Shown in pieces: positions 8,131 through 16,089 of a DNA stretch of 58,174 bases. The stretch is from a virus: positions 1 through 58,174 of IMG/VR virus record IMGVR_UViG_3300032309_000708. One strand, written 5' to 3'. The notes beneath the pieces were generated by a model. It saw only the letters and a program-made list of their open reading frames with translations, was not told where the DNA came from and made no database searches. The position numbers were made by a program, and so were the translations under genes. Each line of letters opens with the position of its first letter. The stretch's first letter is position 1.

Positions 8131-8218
8131 ATTTACCCCTTGTAAGTTTGTCGTTGAAAAATGTTGAGTAGAACAATAGCGATGTAACAACAAAAACAAT
8201 CTCTACCCAACAGACTAC

Positions 8219-8247
8219 ATTATAACACAATAACTATACAATGTCAA
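8219..8247 (-). promoter_or_regulatory. near-consensus promoter of the left minus-strand operon
   Basis: Minus strand TTGACA (8247-8242), 17-base spacer, TATAAT (8224-8219): a perfect sigma70 consensus pair. The sequence from two bases before the -35 box (ACTTGACATTGTA) is also found at the right-hand minus-strand promoter (57176). Expected to be strong and early. One octamer (8170) lies in its transcribed leader. Confidence 0.8.
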
Positions 8248-8798
8248 GTAAGTGTCCACCTTTTGTTTCATTTTCTTTTGCTATTGCAATATGGAGAGTT
8301 TGGTGGTTTTGGTGTGGGGCAGATGTTGTTTGATTAGTAATTGTTCTGCCTATTTTTTAGGCAAAATTGGTTGTAATGTTCTAAAAAAGTGGTTAAAAAC
8401 AAGAAAAACAGAACAATCAAGAACAATACAACCCAGTGTTTATGCGGATTGTACGTAATGTTCTAATGTTCTTATGTTTGAGAGAGAGAAGCGCTGAAAC
8501 GAATTCGAACATTGGGTGGTGCAGAGATACACTTGCGGGATAGCTCGCTCGAAATAGTTTTTTCAATTTTCTCTAAAAAAACACGGAACAATAGGAACAT
8601 TAGAACAAATGCCACTTTGACAATGCGTTTTTGACCATGTTTATCTTTATAATCAACGACTTAGCTGCGTTTTGTATTGTTCTATTTTTTTATTGTATTG
8701 TTCTAGCTTTTTAAAAACACAGAACAATAGGGACATGCTTACTTTGCGTAATTTTGTCGCGCTTTTCCTGTGCGTCTAGGGAATTCCTAATTAATCGG

Positions 8799-8832
8799 CT
8801 ACCACGTTGGTATGACCGTTCCTTGTCTTTTT
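8799..8832 (+). repeat. 34-bp direct repeat, copy 1
   Basis: Begins CTACCACGTTGG and contains ATGACCGTTCC; 32 of 34 bases match the copy at 9587-9620. Each copy lies upstream of one of two paralogous genes, 46 and 60 bases before the -35 box. Possible regulator site or remnant of the duplication. Confidence 0.75.
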
Positions 8833-8877
8833 TGTATTGTTCTATCCTTTTTTCTGGTCTAAAATAAATAAAATAAT

Positions 8878-8907
8878 TTCACACATAATGTTTCATTTGT
8901 GTATAAT
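8878..8907 (+). promoter_or_regulatory. promoter of the first paralogous gene
   Basis: TTCACA (8878-8883), 18-base spacer, TATAAT (8902-8907), about 56 bases before the ATG at 8964. The leader contains TTACATAGGGTAA, also present in the leader of the second paralogue. Confidence 0.65.
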
Positions 8908-8963
8908 AGACCTTAGACAGACTTACATAGGGTAAGCGAGTCTATTAATATAAAGGAAATAAA

Positions 8964-9521
8964 ATGATCACTACGTCAAAAGATGCAGGTAAACTATTTG
9001 CTAAAAGCGAAACCGATGCAGATGAGTCACTCGAATGTTTTGCTCGTATACTAGGTGATGCCCCTACTTACGATCACTTTGAGGCATGCCGAATCGACTG
9101 GTTAAACGGGTACTGTGAAATCAAACCGAACGCAAAAGGAGCAAGTGCCGATGTCGCTTTTAGTCGCTGTAAGGATAGACTAGTAGCAAAATATAATCTG
9201 GTCGTGCCGTCATCACCGAATAAAGCTGCAACCAAAAAACGTGAAGAGCGAGCGACCAAACAAGCTGACCTGATAGCAAAGTATGAAAACGTAGATTCAG
9301 ATGAAATACACGATAGAATCGAGCAAGTGTATTTAGACCTTGCAAAGAGTCCTAGTAGCAAGATACTAAAGTCACAATGCAGGGAACTAGAGCAAGTGAT
9401 TAGAATAAAAGATAAGGAAATAATAGACCAGATAAAAGATGCAAAAGCAACAATAAAAGAAAAACTTGCCGAATGTGACGACATCGGTTTACTAGAGCAA
9501 GTTATCGAACTATTGTCCTAA
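8964..9521 (+). CDS. duplicated phage protein, copy 1
   Basis: 185 residues, helical and charged. The segment LGDAPTYDHFEACRIDWLNG (about 30-49) matches LGKNPSYATYEACRIQWVSG in the gene at 9775. Both proteins continue with a lysine-rich coiled coil and end in LEQVIELL or LENVIELL, so they are paralogues. No known domain recognised. The gene has its own promoter, AAGGA ribosome site and terminator, next to the octamer region, so a role in replication or transcription control is plausible but not shown. Confidence 0.75.
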   Translation: MITTSKDAGKLFAKSETDADESLECFARILGDAPTYDHFEACRIDWLNGYCEIKPNAKGASADVAFSRCKDRLVAKYNLVVPSSPNKAATKKREERATKQADLIAKYENVDSDEIHDRIEQVYLDLAKSPSSKILKSQCRELEQVIRIKDKEIIDQIKDAKATIKEKLAECDDIGLLEQVIELLS

Positions 9522-9533
9522 CCATCAAACCTA

Positions 9534-9560
9534 AACCCTCAAAACATCGAGGGTTTTTTT
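9534..9560 (+). terminator. rho-independent terminator after copy 1
   Basis: Stem AACCCTC/GAGGGTT (9534-9540 with 9549-9555, 8-base loop) followed by T residues to 9560. The bases after it, TTTTTTTACGTC, recur after the second paralogue's terminator. Confidence 0.8.
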
Positions 9561-9586
9561 ACGTCCAGACTTTTTGGACTTTTTCC

Positions 9587-9620
9587 CTACCACGTTGGAA
9601 TGACCGTTCCCTGTCTTTTT
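9587..9620 (+). repeat. 34-bp direct repeat, copy 2
   Basis: Two mismatches to 8799-8832. It lies between the terminator of the first paralogue and the promoter of the second. Confidence 0.75.
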
Positions 9621-9679
9621 ATTAACTTTTTTGCTGGTATGCTAGGAAATTGTCTTATGAAACAAAATAAAACATTTTA

Positions 9680-9708
9680 TTTACTTTTTATTTGGTTTTC
9701 TGTATAGT
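9680..9708 (+). promoter_or_regulatory. promoter of the second paralogous gene
   Basis: TTTACT (9680-9685), 17-base spacer, TATAGT (9703-9708), weaker than that of copy 1. The leader also has TTACATAGGGTAA (about 9723-9735). Confidence 0.55.
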
Positions 9709-9774
9709 CTTAATTGGCATAATTACATAGGGTAATTATGTTTTTATTAATTAATCTTTTTATTGGAGTTTAGA

Positions 9775-10434
9775 ATGACAAACGAGAAAACAATGCAAGC
9801 AACTGAAACAGCGATTGCAAATGCGATTAATGAAGCTGCAAGCTTAAAGCCTGAGCAAGCCGATCAAGCTTTCAACTGTGGTATGCGGTCTGCTAAGATT
9901 AAGGAAAGCAATTTTGAAAACCTGAACACCTATGCTGCTACACTAGGCAAAAACCCAAGCTATGCAACCTATGAGGCTTGCCGTATTCAGTGGGTTAGCG
10001 GTTATGTATCAGAGAATCCAAATAATACGGGAGAAGCTGCGGATAAGGCTTTTCATACGTTCGCTAAGCAATTGAAGGAATTATTCGGTCTGGATAAGCC
10101 GAGTTCAGAGAATCCAGTAGCTAAGAAAAAGGCTGAGCAAAGGGCGGCTAAAAAAGCCGAGTTACTAGCAGAGTATAAAGATGAAACAATAGCCGAATTG
10201 AATGATCGCATTAAGGCAAATTTCAATACGCTATCAGTGCAGCCAAGCAATAAAGACGCTAAGAAAACAATAGCTGAGCTCGAAAAGGTAATTAAGGAAA
10301 AGCAAGCCGAGCAAGTGAAGGCTATCGGTGCAGAGCTTAAAGAACTCAAAGCCGCAGCTATTGACGAGATCAAAGCTTGTATGAATGTGACAACCTTAGA
10401 AAATGTAATAGAACTATTAATGCAATCGGATTAA
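9775..10434 (+). CDS. duplicated phage protein, copy 2
   Basis: 219 residues from the ATG at 9775, preceded by TTGGAGTTTAG. It is a longer paralogue of the gene at 8964: an extra alanine-rich N-terminus, the shared YEACRIQWVSG core, then a lysine/alanine-rich coiled coil and a VIELL end. Codons carry more GC than copy 1 (many gct and gag), suggesting the duplication is old or the copies came separately. The function is unknown. Its own promoter and terminator bracket it. Confidence 0.75.
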   Translation: MTNEKTMQATETAIANAINEAASLKPEQADQAFNCGMRSAKIKESNFENLNTYAATLGKNPSYATYEACRIQWVSGYVSENPNNTGEAADKAFHTFAKQLKELFGLDKPSSENPVAKKKAEQRAAKKAELLAEYKDETIAELNDRIKANFNTLSVQPSNKDAKKTIAELEKVIKEKQAEQVKAIGAELKELKAAAIDEIKACMNVTTLENVIELLMQSD

Positions 10435-10465
10435 TCTAGTCATTAAGCCGACAGTAGCAACCAAG

Positions 10466-10490
10466 CCCGCTAGCAATAGCGGGTTTTTTT
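10466..10490 (+). terminator. rho-independent terminator after copy 2
   Basis: Stem CCCGCTA/TAGCGGG with loop GCAA, then seven T residues, then ACGTC as in the first terminator. Confidence 0.85.
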
Positions 10491-10783
10491 ACGTCTATTT
10501 GCACCCAGTACAATTTTCCAGATAAGCCGACCGTACTACCCGCCCACCCAGCCATTTTTAATTTTTTTGTTGTACTGCATATACACTATGATTCGCACGT
10601 TAAATGAGCAACTTTGGGAACACCCCCCCCATGCCTTTTCAAAATGGCAACCCCCCACCCCCTATTTTTTGTAATTTAGAATCGGTGGTTTCGGCATACA
10701 GAAACACCCCCCTTAAGGGGACCCAAAAACCCACTTGCATTTTTAAAAATATGTTGTATTATTCGGCTAGCAATACGAAAGTC
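10491..10783 (+). other. C-rich leader region upstream of terminase
   Basis: This stretch has several runs of 6-8 C residues, a hairpin-like TGCCTTTTCAAAATGGCA and the 12-bp palindrome CCCCTTAAGGGG (10709-10720). An ORF is open through it from 10604 in frame with terminase, but its proline-rich translation and lack of a ribosome site argue against coding. The promoter at 10735-10762 follows. C runs may also be prone to sequencing error. Confidence 0.55.
10735..10762 (+). promoter_or_regulatory. candidate promoter of the packaging/head operon
   Basis: TTGCAT (10735-10740), 16-base spacer, TATTAT (10757-10762), 22 bases before the ATG at 10784. The same TTGCATTTT box with a 16-base spacer recurs at 20064-20091. 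Confidence 0.55.
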
Positions 10784-11434
10784 ATGCCTATGACTACACC
10801 AATTACACCTACTATGACAAATGCCGTTCCGGACAACTTGTCGGACGAACTAGCTCCTTCATTCCAAGAGAATGCGAGGGTTGCTGCCTCTACGGCTGCG
10901 TTAATGGCAGAGTTGGGTATGCCGTTTGAAATGACGGAAGAAGATGAGAAACTTGCACATGAGTTATTCAAGCAGGTTGACTCCAAGAAGAAACCAAACT
11001 CCCCCCAAGCTTCATATAACCCACCTAATTTATATCAAGGCAACGTTGCTTTAAAGCTATCGGCTTTACTGAACGAATACGACCATCGTGTAATTCTTGA
11101 TGCAACCCAAGCCCGTACATACATAACAAATAGGCTTCTGGAGATCAGCAGTTGCGGCGACGCAAAACAAGAACTGCGAGCCATCGAGTTGCTTGGAAAA
11201 CTTTCTGATGTCGGCGCTTTTGCAGAGAAGTCAGAGATCACAATTACCCACAGAACATCAGATGACTTAAAGAATGTCATTGCAGACAAAATACAGAAGT
11301 TGCTACTACAGCAACAGAACAAGACTATAGATATTACGCCAGACGATTCCTTAGAACGTGAGCTTGGACTAATAGAAGATGTAGAAGTAACAGATGTAGA
11401 TACGTTGCTACAAGATGGGGATGAAACTGAATGA
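10784..11434 (+). CDS. terS: terminase small subunit (probable)
   Basis: About 216 residues. Position directly upstream of and overlapping TerL (ATGA) and the helical core (LLNEYDHRVILDATQARTYI, then RLLEISSCGDAKQELRAIELLGKLSDVGAF) fit a small terminase subunit, which binds the packaging site and loads the large subunit. The C-terminus is acidic (DVDTLLQDGDETE). The start is uncertain: the ATG at 10784 follows a possible promoter, the ATG at 10790 has a better GAAAG spacing, and the frame stays open back to 10604. No strong ribosome site is seen at any of these. Confidence 0.75.
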   Translation: MPMTTPITPTMTNAVPDNLSDELAPSFQENARVAASTAALMAELGMPFEMTEEDEKLAHELFKQVDSKKKPNSPQASYNPPNLYQGNVALKLSALLNEYDHRVILDATQARTYITNRLLEISSCGDAKQELRAIELLGKLSDVGAFAEKSEITITHRTSDDLKNVIADKIQKLLLQQQNKTIDITPDDSLERELGLIEDVEVTDVDTLLQDGDETE

Positions 11435-12942
11435 ATCCTCAAGAACTGCAAACACTATTAAAGATACTTCCTACGATGACGGAATCCCAGATGCGGGATT
11501 TATATGTATCATTAGAAGAACATGACCAATTAGAAAGCAGAGAAAATGCAGCCAATAACTTCATGGATTTTGTACATAAGGTCTGGCCTAATTTTATTAA
11601 TGGAGCACATCATGTCAGAATGGCTAGGGCGTTTGAAAGAGTGGCTAGTGGCAAGTGTAAAAGGCTTATTATTAATATGCCGCCGCGACACACAAAAAGT
11701 GAGTTTGCCTCCTATCTCCTCCCAGCATGGTTCCTCGGAAAATACCCGGGCAAAAAAGTTATCCAGACGTCTCACACAGCGGAACTTGCAGTAGGTTTTG
11801 GTCGTAAGGTTCGTAACTTGGTGGACAGTGAAGTGTATGGGCAGATATTTCCCGGCGTAGCTCTTCAATCTGATAGTAAAGCAGCAGGACGATGGAACAC
11901 AAACTCTGGCGGTGACTACTTCGCTATTGGTGTAGGTGGCGCAGTTACTGGTAAGGGTGCTGATATTCTTATAATTGATGACCCGCACAGTGAACAAGAG
12001 GCTGCATTAGCTGAAATAAACCCAGAAATCTACGATAAGGTCTATGAGTGGTACACATCTGGCCCTCGTCAACGTCTGCAACCGGGTGGATCTATCGTAG
12101 TTGTTATGACACGCTGGTCAAAAAAGGATTTGACTGGGCAAGTTTTGAAGTCTGCGGCCCAAAGAAGCGGTGAAGAGTGGGAAGTTATCGAATTTCCTGC
12201 TATTTTGCCCTCTGGAAACCCACTTTGGCCCGAGTTTTGGTCTTTAGACGAGCTTTCAGCGTTAAAAAACGAGCTGCCCAACCAGAAATGGATGGCTCAG
12301 TACATGCAAAACCCCACTTCGGACGTTTCTGCGATAGTAAAAAGGGAATGGTGGCAAATTTGGGAGAAAGATGACCCTCCATCATGTGAATTTGTACTGC
12401 AATCGTGGGATACTGCGTTTGAAAAATCAAACAGGGCTGACTATTCAGCATGTACAACGTGGGGTGTGTTTTATCAGCCCGACGATACTGGTGTTACACA
12501 AGCAAACATCATTCTTTTGAACGCTTTTAGGCAGCGAATGGAGTTCCCGCTACTAAAGAAGAAAGCGATAGAAGAGTTTAAAGAGTGGGACCCTGATAGT
12601 ATTATCATAGAGAAGAAAGCTTCTGGTGCTCCACTTATATATGAGTTGAGAGCAATGGGTATACCTGTACAAGACTTTACGCCATCAAAAGGTAACGATA
12701 AGATTAGCCGTCTAAATGCGGTATCGGATATTTTTGCTTCAGGAAGAGTATGGATACCCGGCACTAATTGGGCGGAAGAAGTAGTTGATGAGGTAGCTTC
12801 GTTTCCCGGCGGAGAGCATGACGACTATGTTGACTCTGTGTCTATGGCGTTAATGCGGTTTAGAAGAGGTGGGTATATACGCACTGACTTAGATGAGCCG
12901 GAAGAGATTAAAGAGTTCCGCCGCAAGCGGGAATACTATTAA
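11431..12942 (+). CDS. terL: terminase large subunit
   Basis: 503 residues: an ATPase and nuclease that package DNA into the prohead. ATPase motifs: Walker A-type PPRHTKSE (84-91) and Walker B LIIDDPHSE (180-188). The nuclease domain has SWDTAFE (D326), IIEKK (E393) and EHDDYVDS (D463/D464), the acidic triad of the RNase H-like fold. Full length for the Terminase_6 type. The start overlaps the TerS stop by four bases. Confidence 0.95.
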   Translation: MNPQELQTLLKILPTMTESQMRDLYVSLEEHDQLESRENAANNFMDFVHKVWPNFINGAHHVRMARAFERVASGKCKRLIINMPPRHTKSEFASYLLPAWFLGKYPGKKVIQTSHTAELAVGFGRKVRNLVDSEVYGQIFPGVALQSDSKAAGRWNTNSGGDYFAIGVGGAVTGKGADILIIDDPHSEQEAALAEINPEIYDKVYEWYTSGPRQRLQPGGSIVVVMTRWSKKDLTGQVLKSAAQRSGEEWEVIEFPAILPSGNPLWPEFWSLDELSALKNELPNQKWMAQYMQNPTSDVSAIVKREWWQIWEKDDPPSCEFVLQSWDTAFEKSNRADYSACTTWGVFYQPDDTGVTQANIILLNAFRQRMEFPLLKKKAIEEFKEWDPDSIIIEKKASGAPLIYELRAMGIPVQDFTPSKGNDKISRLNAVSDIFASGRVWIPGTNWAEEVVDEVASFPGGEHDDYVDSVSMALMRFRRGGYIRTDLDEPEEIKEFRRKREYY

Positions 12943-12962
12943 GAATTAAGTAAGGATTAAAA

Positions 12963-15488
12963 ATGGCTATAGATAAATCACTTAATCAAGCACCACTAGG
13001 GTTAGGCGCGATGGACCCGCTTATGCAACCAGAGATGGAGCAAGATGATATTGAGATTGAGATCGAAGACCCAGAAAGTGTGTCTTTGCGTATGGATGGG
13101 TTAGAGATTGATATTGAGCCTATCGACGAACAAGATGATGAGTTCAATGACAACTTAGCCGAGCATCTTGATGATGACGTGTTAGCTACTTTAGCTGGCG
13201 ATTTACTTGGTGATATCGACGATGATATCAGTGCTCGTAAAGACTGGATGCAAACTTATGTTGATGGCTTAGAGTTATTAGGCATGCGTCTGGAAGAACG
13301 AAGCGAACCTTGGGAAGGAGCTTGCGGTGTATATCACCCACTGTTATCAGAAGCTTTGGTTAAGTTTCAGTCCGAAACGATTATGGAAACTTTTCCGGCG
13401 GCGGGTCCTGTTAAGACACAGATTATTGGTAAAGAAACTCCACAAAAACGCAAAGCAGCAGAGCGTGTAAGAGATGATATGAATTATCAGCTCACCGACG
13501 TTATGAAAGAGTATCGTCCTGAGCATGAGCGTATGTTATGGGGCTTGGGCTTATCAGGTAATGCGTTTAAGAAAGTTTACTTCGACCCAGCGTTGGATCG
13601 TCAGGTATCTATATTTATTCCTGCGGAAGATGTAATTGTGCCTTATGGTGCAAGTAACTTAGAGTCTGCAGAACGTGTAACACACGTAATGCGTAAGACA
13701 AAGAATGAACTACGTAAGCTACAAGTAGCAGGTTTTTATCGTGACGTTGATCTGCCAGAACCTACTAATACATTAGATGACGTAGAGAAAAAGATTGCAG
13801 AGAAGATGGGCTTTAGAGCTACATCTGATGATCGCTATAAACTTCTTGAGACACAAGTATTTTTAGACTTAGAAGGCTTTGAAGATAAAGATGATAAGGG
13901 CGAACCTACTGGTATAGCATTGCCTTACATCGTCACAATCGATAAGTCGTCACAAGAAATATTAGCCATCCGTCGTAACTGGGAGCCTGATGATGAAGGC
14001 TGTCAGAAGCGTAACCACATGGTTCACTATGGTTATATACCGGGCTTTGGCTTTTACTGTTTTGGTTTAATACACTTAATAGGTGCATACGCTAAGAGCG
14101 GTACATCCATCTTAAGACAACTCGTAGATGCAGGTACATTAGCTAACTTGCCGGGTGGTTTAAAGTCAAAAGGTATGCGTACTAAAGGTGACGATACTCC
14201 TATCGCACCGGGTGAATGGCGTGATGTTGATGTAGCGTCTGGCACCATACGTGACAATATTCTTCCTCTTCCATACAAAGAACCAAGCCAAGTTTTATCT
14301 GGCTTAATGGATAAAATCATCGACGAAGGCCGTCGTTTCGCAAGTGCTGCCGACATGAAAATATCGGATATGAGTGCAAACAGCCCAGTTGGTACTACGC
14401 TTGCAATCTTAGAGCGTACGTTAAAGATCATGTCAGCGGTTCAAGCGCGTATTCACTATGCGATGAAAGAAGAGTTCCGCTTATTAAAGCGCATCATTGC
14501 CGACTACACACCAGAAGAGTATACATACGAGCCAGTTGAAGGTTCACGTCGTGCTAAGAAATCTGACTACGACAATGTAGAAGTGATACCAGTATCTGAC
14601 CCTAATGCGGCGACGATGTCGCAGAAGGTTGTTCAGTATCAAGCCGTCATGCAGATGGCACAGCAAAACCCACAAATCTACGACCAAGTAGAACTTAACC
14701 GACAGATGTTAGAAGTGCTTGGCATTAAAAACATAGGTAAATTAATACCGAGCGCAGAAGACCAGAAACCAAAAGACCCTGTGTCCGAGAACATGGCAGT
14801 CTTAAACAACAAGCCTGTAAAAGCATTCGTGTATCAAGACCACGAAGCGCACATCGCTGTACACACATCAGCTATACAAGATCCAAAGATAGCAAAGATT
14901 GTGGGGCAAAACCCACAGGCACAGATGATGATGGCAGCAATGATGGCCCACATCAACGAGCACGTAGCGTTCCAATATCGCAAAGAGATAGAGGAGCAAT
15001 TAGGCATCCCACTACCAAAGATGGACGAGGAGTTGGAGCCAGAGATGGAGCAAGAGATTTCTCGCATGATGGCTGCAGCAGCAATAAAACTGCTACAGAA
15101 AGATTCCGCAGAAGCTCAAGCACAACAAGCTCAGCAAATGCAACAAGACCCAATTATTCAGATGCAGCAACAAGAGTTGCAGATCAAGTCAAAAGAAGTA
15201 GAGTTGAAAGCTCAAAAACTTATGATAGACGCAGCTGCAAAGCAAGACCAGATAGAGATCGAGAAAGCGCGTATCGAAGCGCAAAGAGAAATCGCTGGTA
15301 TGCAAGTTGGAGCCAAAGCCCAGAAAGACAAACTGGAAATGGAATCAAAACAGCAGTTGGAAGGACTACGTATTGGGACAGAGGTTGCAAGAAACCGCGC
15401 TCAAATGTCGTTACAAGAACGTCAGTCTATGAGACAGGCGCAAATGCAAGCAAACAAACCTAAATCTACCCCTAAAAAAGGTGAATAA
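12963..15488 (+). CDS. portal protein
   Basis: 841 residues: forms the dodecameric DNA-entry ring at one capsid vertex. The N-terminus is very acidic; the core has DWMQTYVDGLELLGMRLEERSEPWEGACGV-type segments known from podovirus portals, and an SGNAFKKVYFDPALDRQV strand region. The last 150 residues are a glutamine-rich helix (many QAQQ/QMQQ repeats and alternating charge), like the C-terminal barrel of P22 portal that extends into the capsid. It follows TerL by 20 bases with AAGGATT as ribosome site. Confidence 0.9.
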   Translation: MAIDKSLNQAPLGLGAMDPLMQPEMEQDDIEIEIEDPESVSLRMDGLEIDIEPIDEQDDEFNDNLAEHLDDDVLATLAGDLLGDIDDDISARKDWMQTYVDGLELLGMRLEERSEPWEGACGVYHPLLSEALVKFQSETIMETFPAAGPVKTQIIGKETPQKRKAAERVRDDMNYQLTDVMKEYRPEHERMLWGLGLSGNAFKKVYFDPALDRQVSIFIPAEDVIVPYGASNLESAERVTHVMRKTKNELRKLQVAGFYRDVDLPEPTNTLDDVEKKIAEKMGFRATSDDRYKLLETQVFLDLEGFEDKDDKGEPTGIALPYIVTIDKSSQEILAIRRNWEPDDEGCQKRNHMVHYGYIPGFGFYCFGLIHLIGAYAKSGTSILRQLVDAGTLANLPGGLKSKGMRTKGDDTPIAPGEWRDVDVASGTIRDNILPLPYKEPSQVLSGLMDKIIDEGRRFASAADMKISDMSANSPVGTTLAILERTLKIMSAVQARIHYAMKEEFRLLKRIIADYTPEEYTYEPVEGSRRAKKSDYDNVEVIPVSDPNAATMSQKVVQYQAVMQMAQQNPQIYDQVELNRQMLEVLGIKNIGKLIPSAEDQKPKDPVSENMAVLNNKPVKAFVYQDHEAHIAVHTSAIQDPKIAKIVGQNPQAQMMMAAMMAHINEHVAFQYRKEIEEQLGIPLPKMDEELEPEMEQEISRMMAAAAIKLLQKDSAEAQAQQAQQMQQDPIIQMQQQELQIKSKEVELKAQKLMIDAAAKQDQIEIEKARIEAQREIAGMQVGAKAQKDKLEMESKQQLEGLRIGTEVARNRAQMSLQERQSMRQAQMQANKPKSTPKKGE

Positions 15489-15682
15489 TGGACAGAACTT
15501 TAGAGATTATCAAGCACCAGATAAACGAGAAACAAGCACAAGTAGCACATGCTATGAGTGAAGGTGCGGCGAAAGATTACGCGGAATACCGCGGAATGTG
15601 CGGTGAAATTAGAGGTCTTTCCATCGCAGAAGGATACATACTTGACCTTGCAAACCAAATGGAGCGAAACAACGATGAGTGA
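15488..15682 (+). CDS. hypothetical small helical protein
   Basis: 64 residues, helical (IIKHQINEKQAQVAHAMSEGAAKDYAEY), resembling small proteins found between portal and scaffold in related phages. It overlaps the portal stop by one base and the next gene by eight. The function is unknown; a head-assembly role is likely from position. Confidence 0.7.
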   Translation: MDRTLEIIKHQINEKQAQVAHAMSEGAAKDYAEYRGMCGEIRGLSIAEGYILDLANQMERNNDE

Positions 15683-16079
15683 AAACTTAATCATTGCGAC
15701 AGAACACGGTGAAATATCCGAGTTACCGCAAACTACGGAAGAAAAGGGTAAACAGTTGCCAGAACCAGTGGGATACCACATTTTGGTAGCACTTCCAGAA
15801 GCCGAAGAGAAGTTTGAAAGCGGCATTATTAAATCAGACGAAACACGTAGGTTTGAAGAAGTCTTAGCTACTGTATTTTTTGTAGTCAAGATTGGCCCAG
15901 ATGCTTATAAAGATGTTAATAAGTTCCCTACAGGTCCTTGGTGCAAAGAAGGCGACTTCGTTCTTGCAAGACCAAATAGCGGTACACGATTGAAAATACA
16001 CGGACGCGAGTTCCGACTTTTAAACGACGACACCATTGAGGCTGTCGTACAAGATCCACGTGGCATTAGCCGCGCATAA
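15675..16079 (+). CDS. GroES-like co-chaperonin
   Basis: 134 residues with a Cpn10-like beta-barrel: PVGYHILVALPEAEEKFESGI (the usual N-terminal strand), a mobile-loop-like segment, a KEGDFVLARPNSGTRLKI strand pair and a FRLLNDDTIEAVV end. Phage GroES homologues such as T4 gp31 pair with host GroEL to fold the major capsid protein, and the capsid gene lies 2.1 kb downstream. The start is the ATG at 15675 with GGAG upstream. No GroEL gene is present in this window. Confidence 0.75.
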   Translation: MSENLIIATEHGEISELPQTTEEKGKQLPEPVGYHILVALPEAEEKFESGIIKSDETRRFEEVLATVFFVVKIGPDAYKDVNKFPTGPWCKEGDFVLARPNSGTRLKIHGREFRLLNDDTIEAVVQDPRGISRA

Positions 16080-16089
16080 GGAGGTAAAT

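Larger units (their letters stand above)
8170..8843. repeat. dense array of AGAACAAT-type octamers
   Basis: About 15 copies of AGAACAAT or close variants (GGAACAAT, AGAACATT, CGAACATT) on either strand. Starts are near 8170, 8340, 8375, 8410, 8420, 8457, 8465, 8506, 8585, 8594, 8602, 8676, 8697, 8721 and 8836. Several pairs or triplets are spaced 8-10 bases. The surroundings are AT-rich and non-coding. The layout fits iterons of a replication origin or a multi-site operator for a phage regulator. I did not find the octamer at comparable density elsewhere by eye. Confidence 0.7.
8131..8963. other. 830-base non-coding divergent region
   Basis: Lies between the leftward block (first gene ends at 8130) and the rightward block (starts at 8964). 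No ORF here looks coding. It holds the leftward promoter, the octamer array, a 34-bp direct repeat shared with 9587-9620, the rightward promoter and long A/T runs. This is the only large gene-free stretch in the window and the best candidate for a replication origin. Confidence 0.7.

Noticed and set aside
8252-8458. 68-residue plus-strand ORF in the divergent region
   Set aside because: Cysteine/phenylalanine-rich translation unlike a protein, no ribosome site, and overlaps the octamer array.
10604-10783. N-terminal extension of the terminase small subunit
   Set aside because: Open frame but proline-rich from C runs, no ribosome site, and a likely promoter lies inside it.
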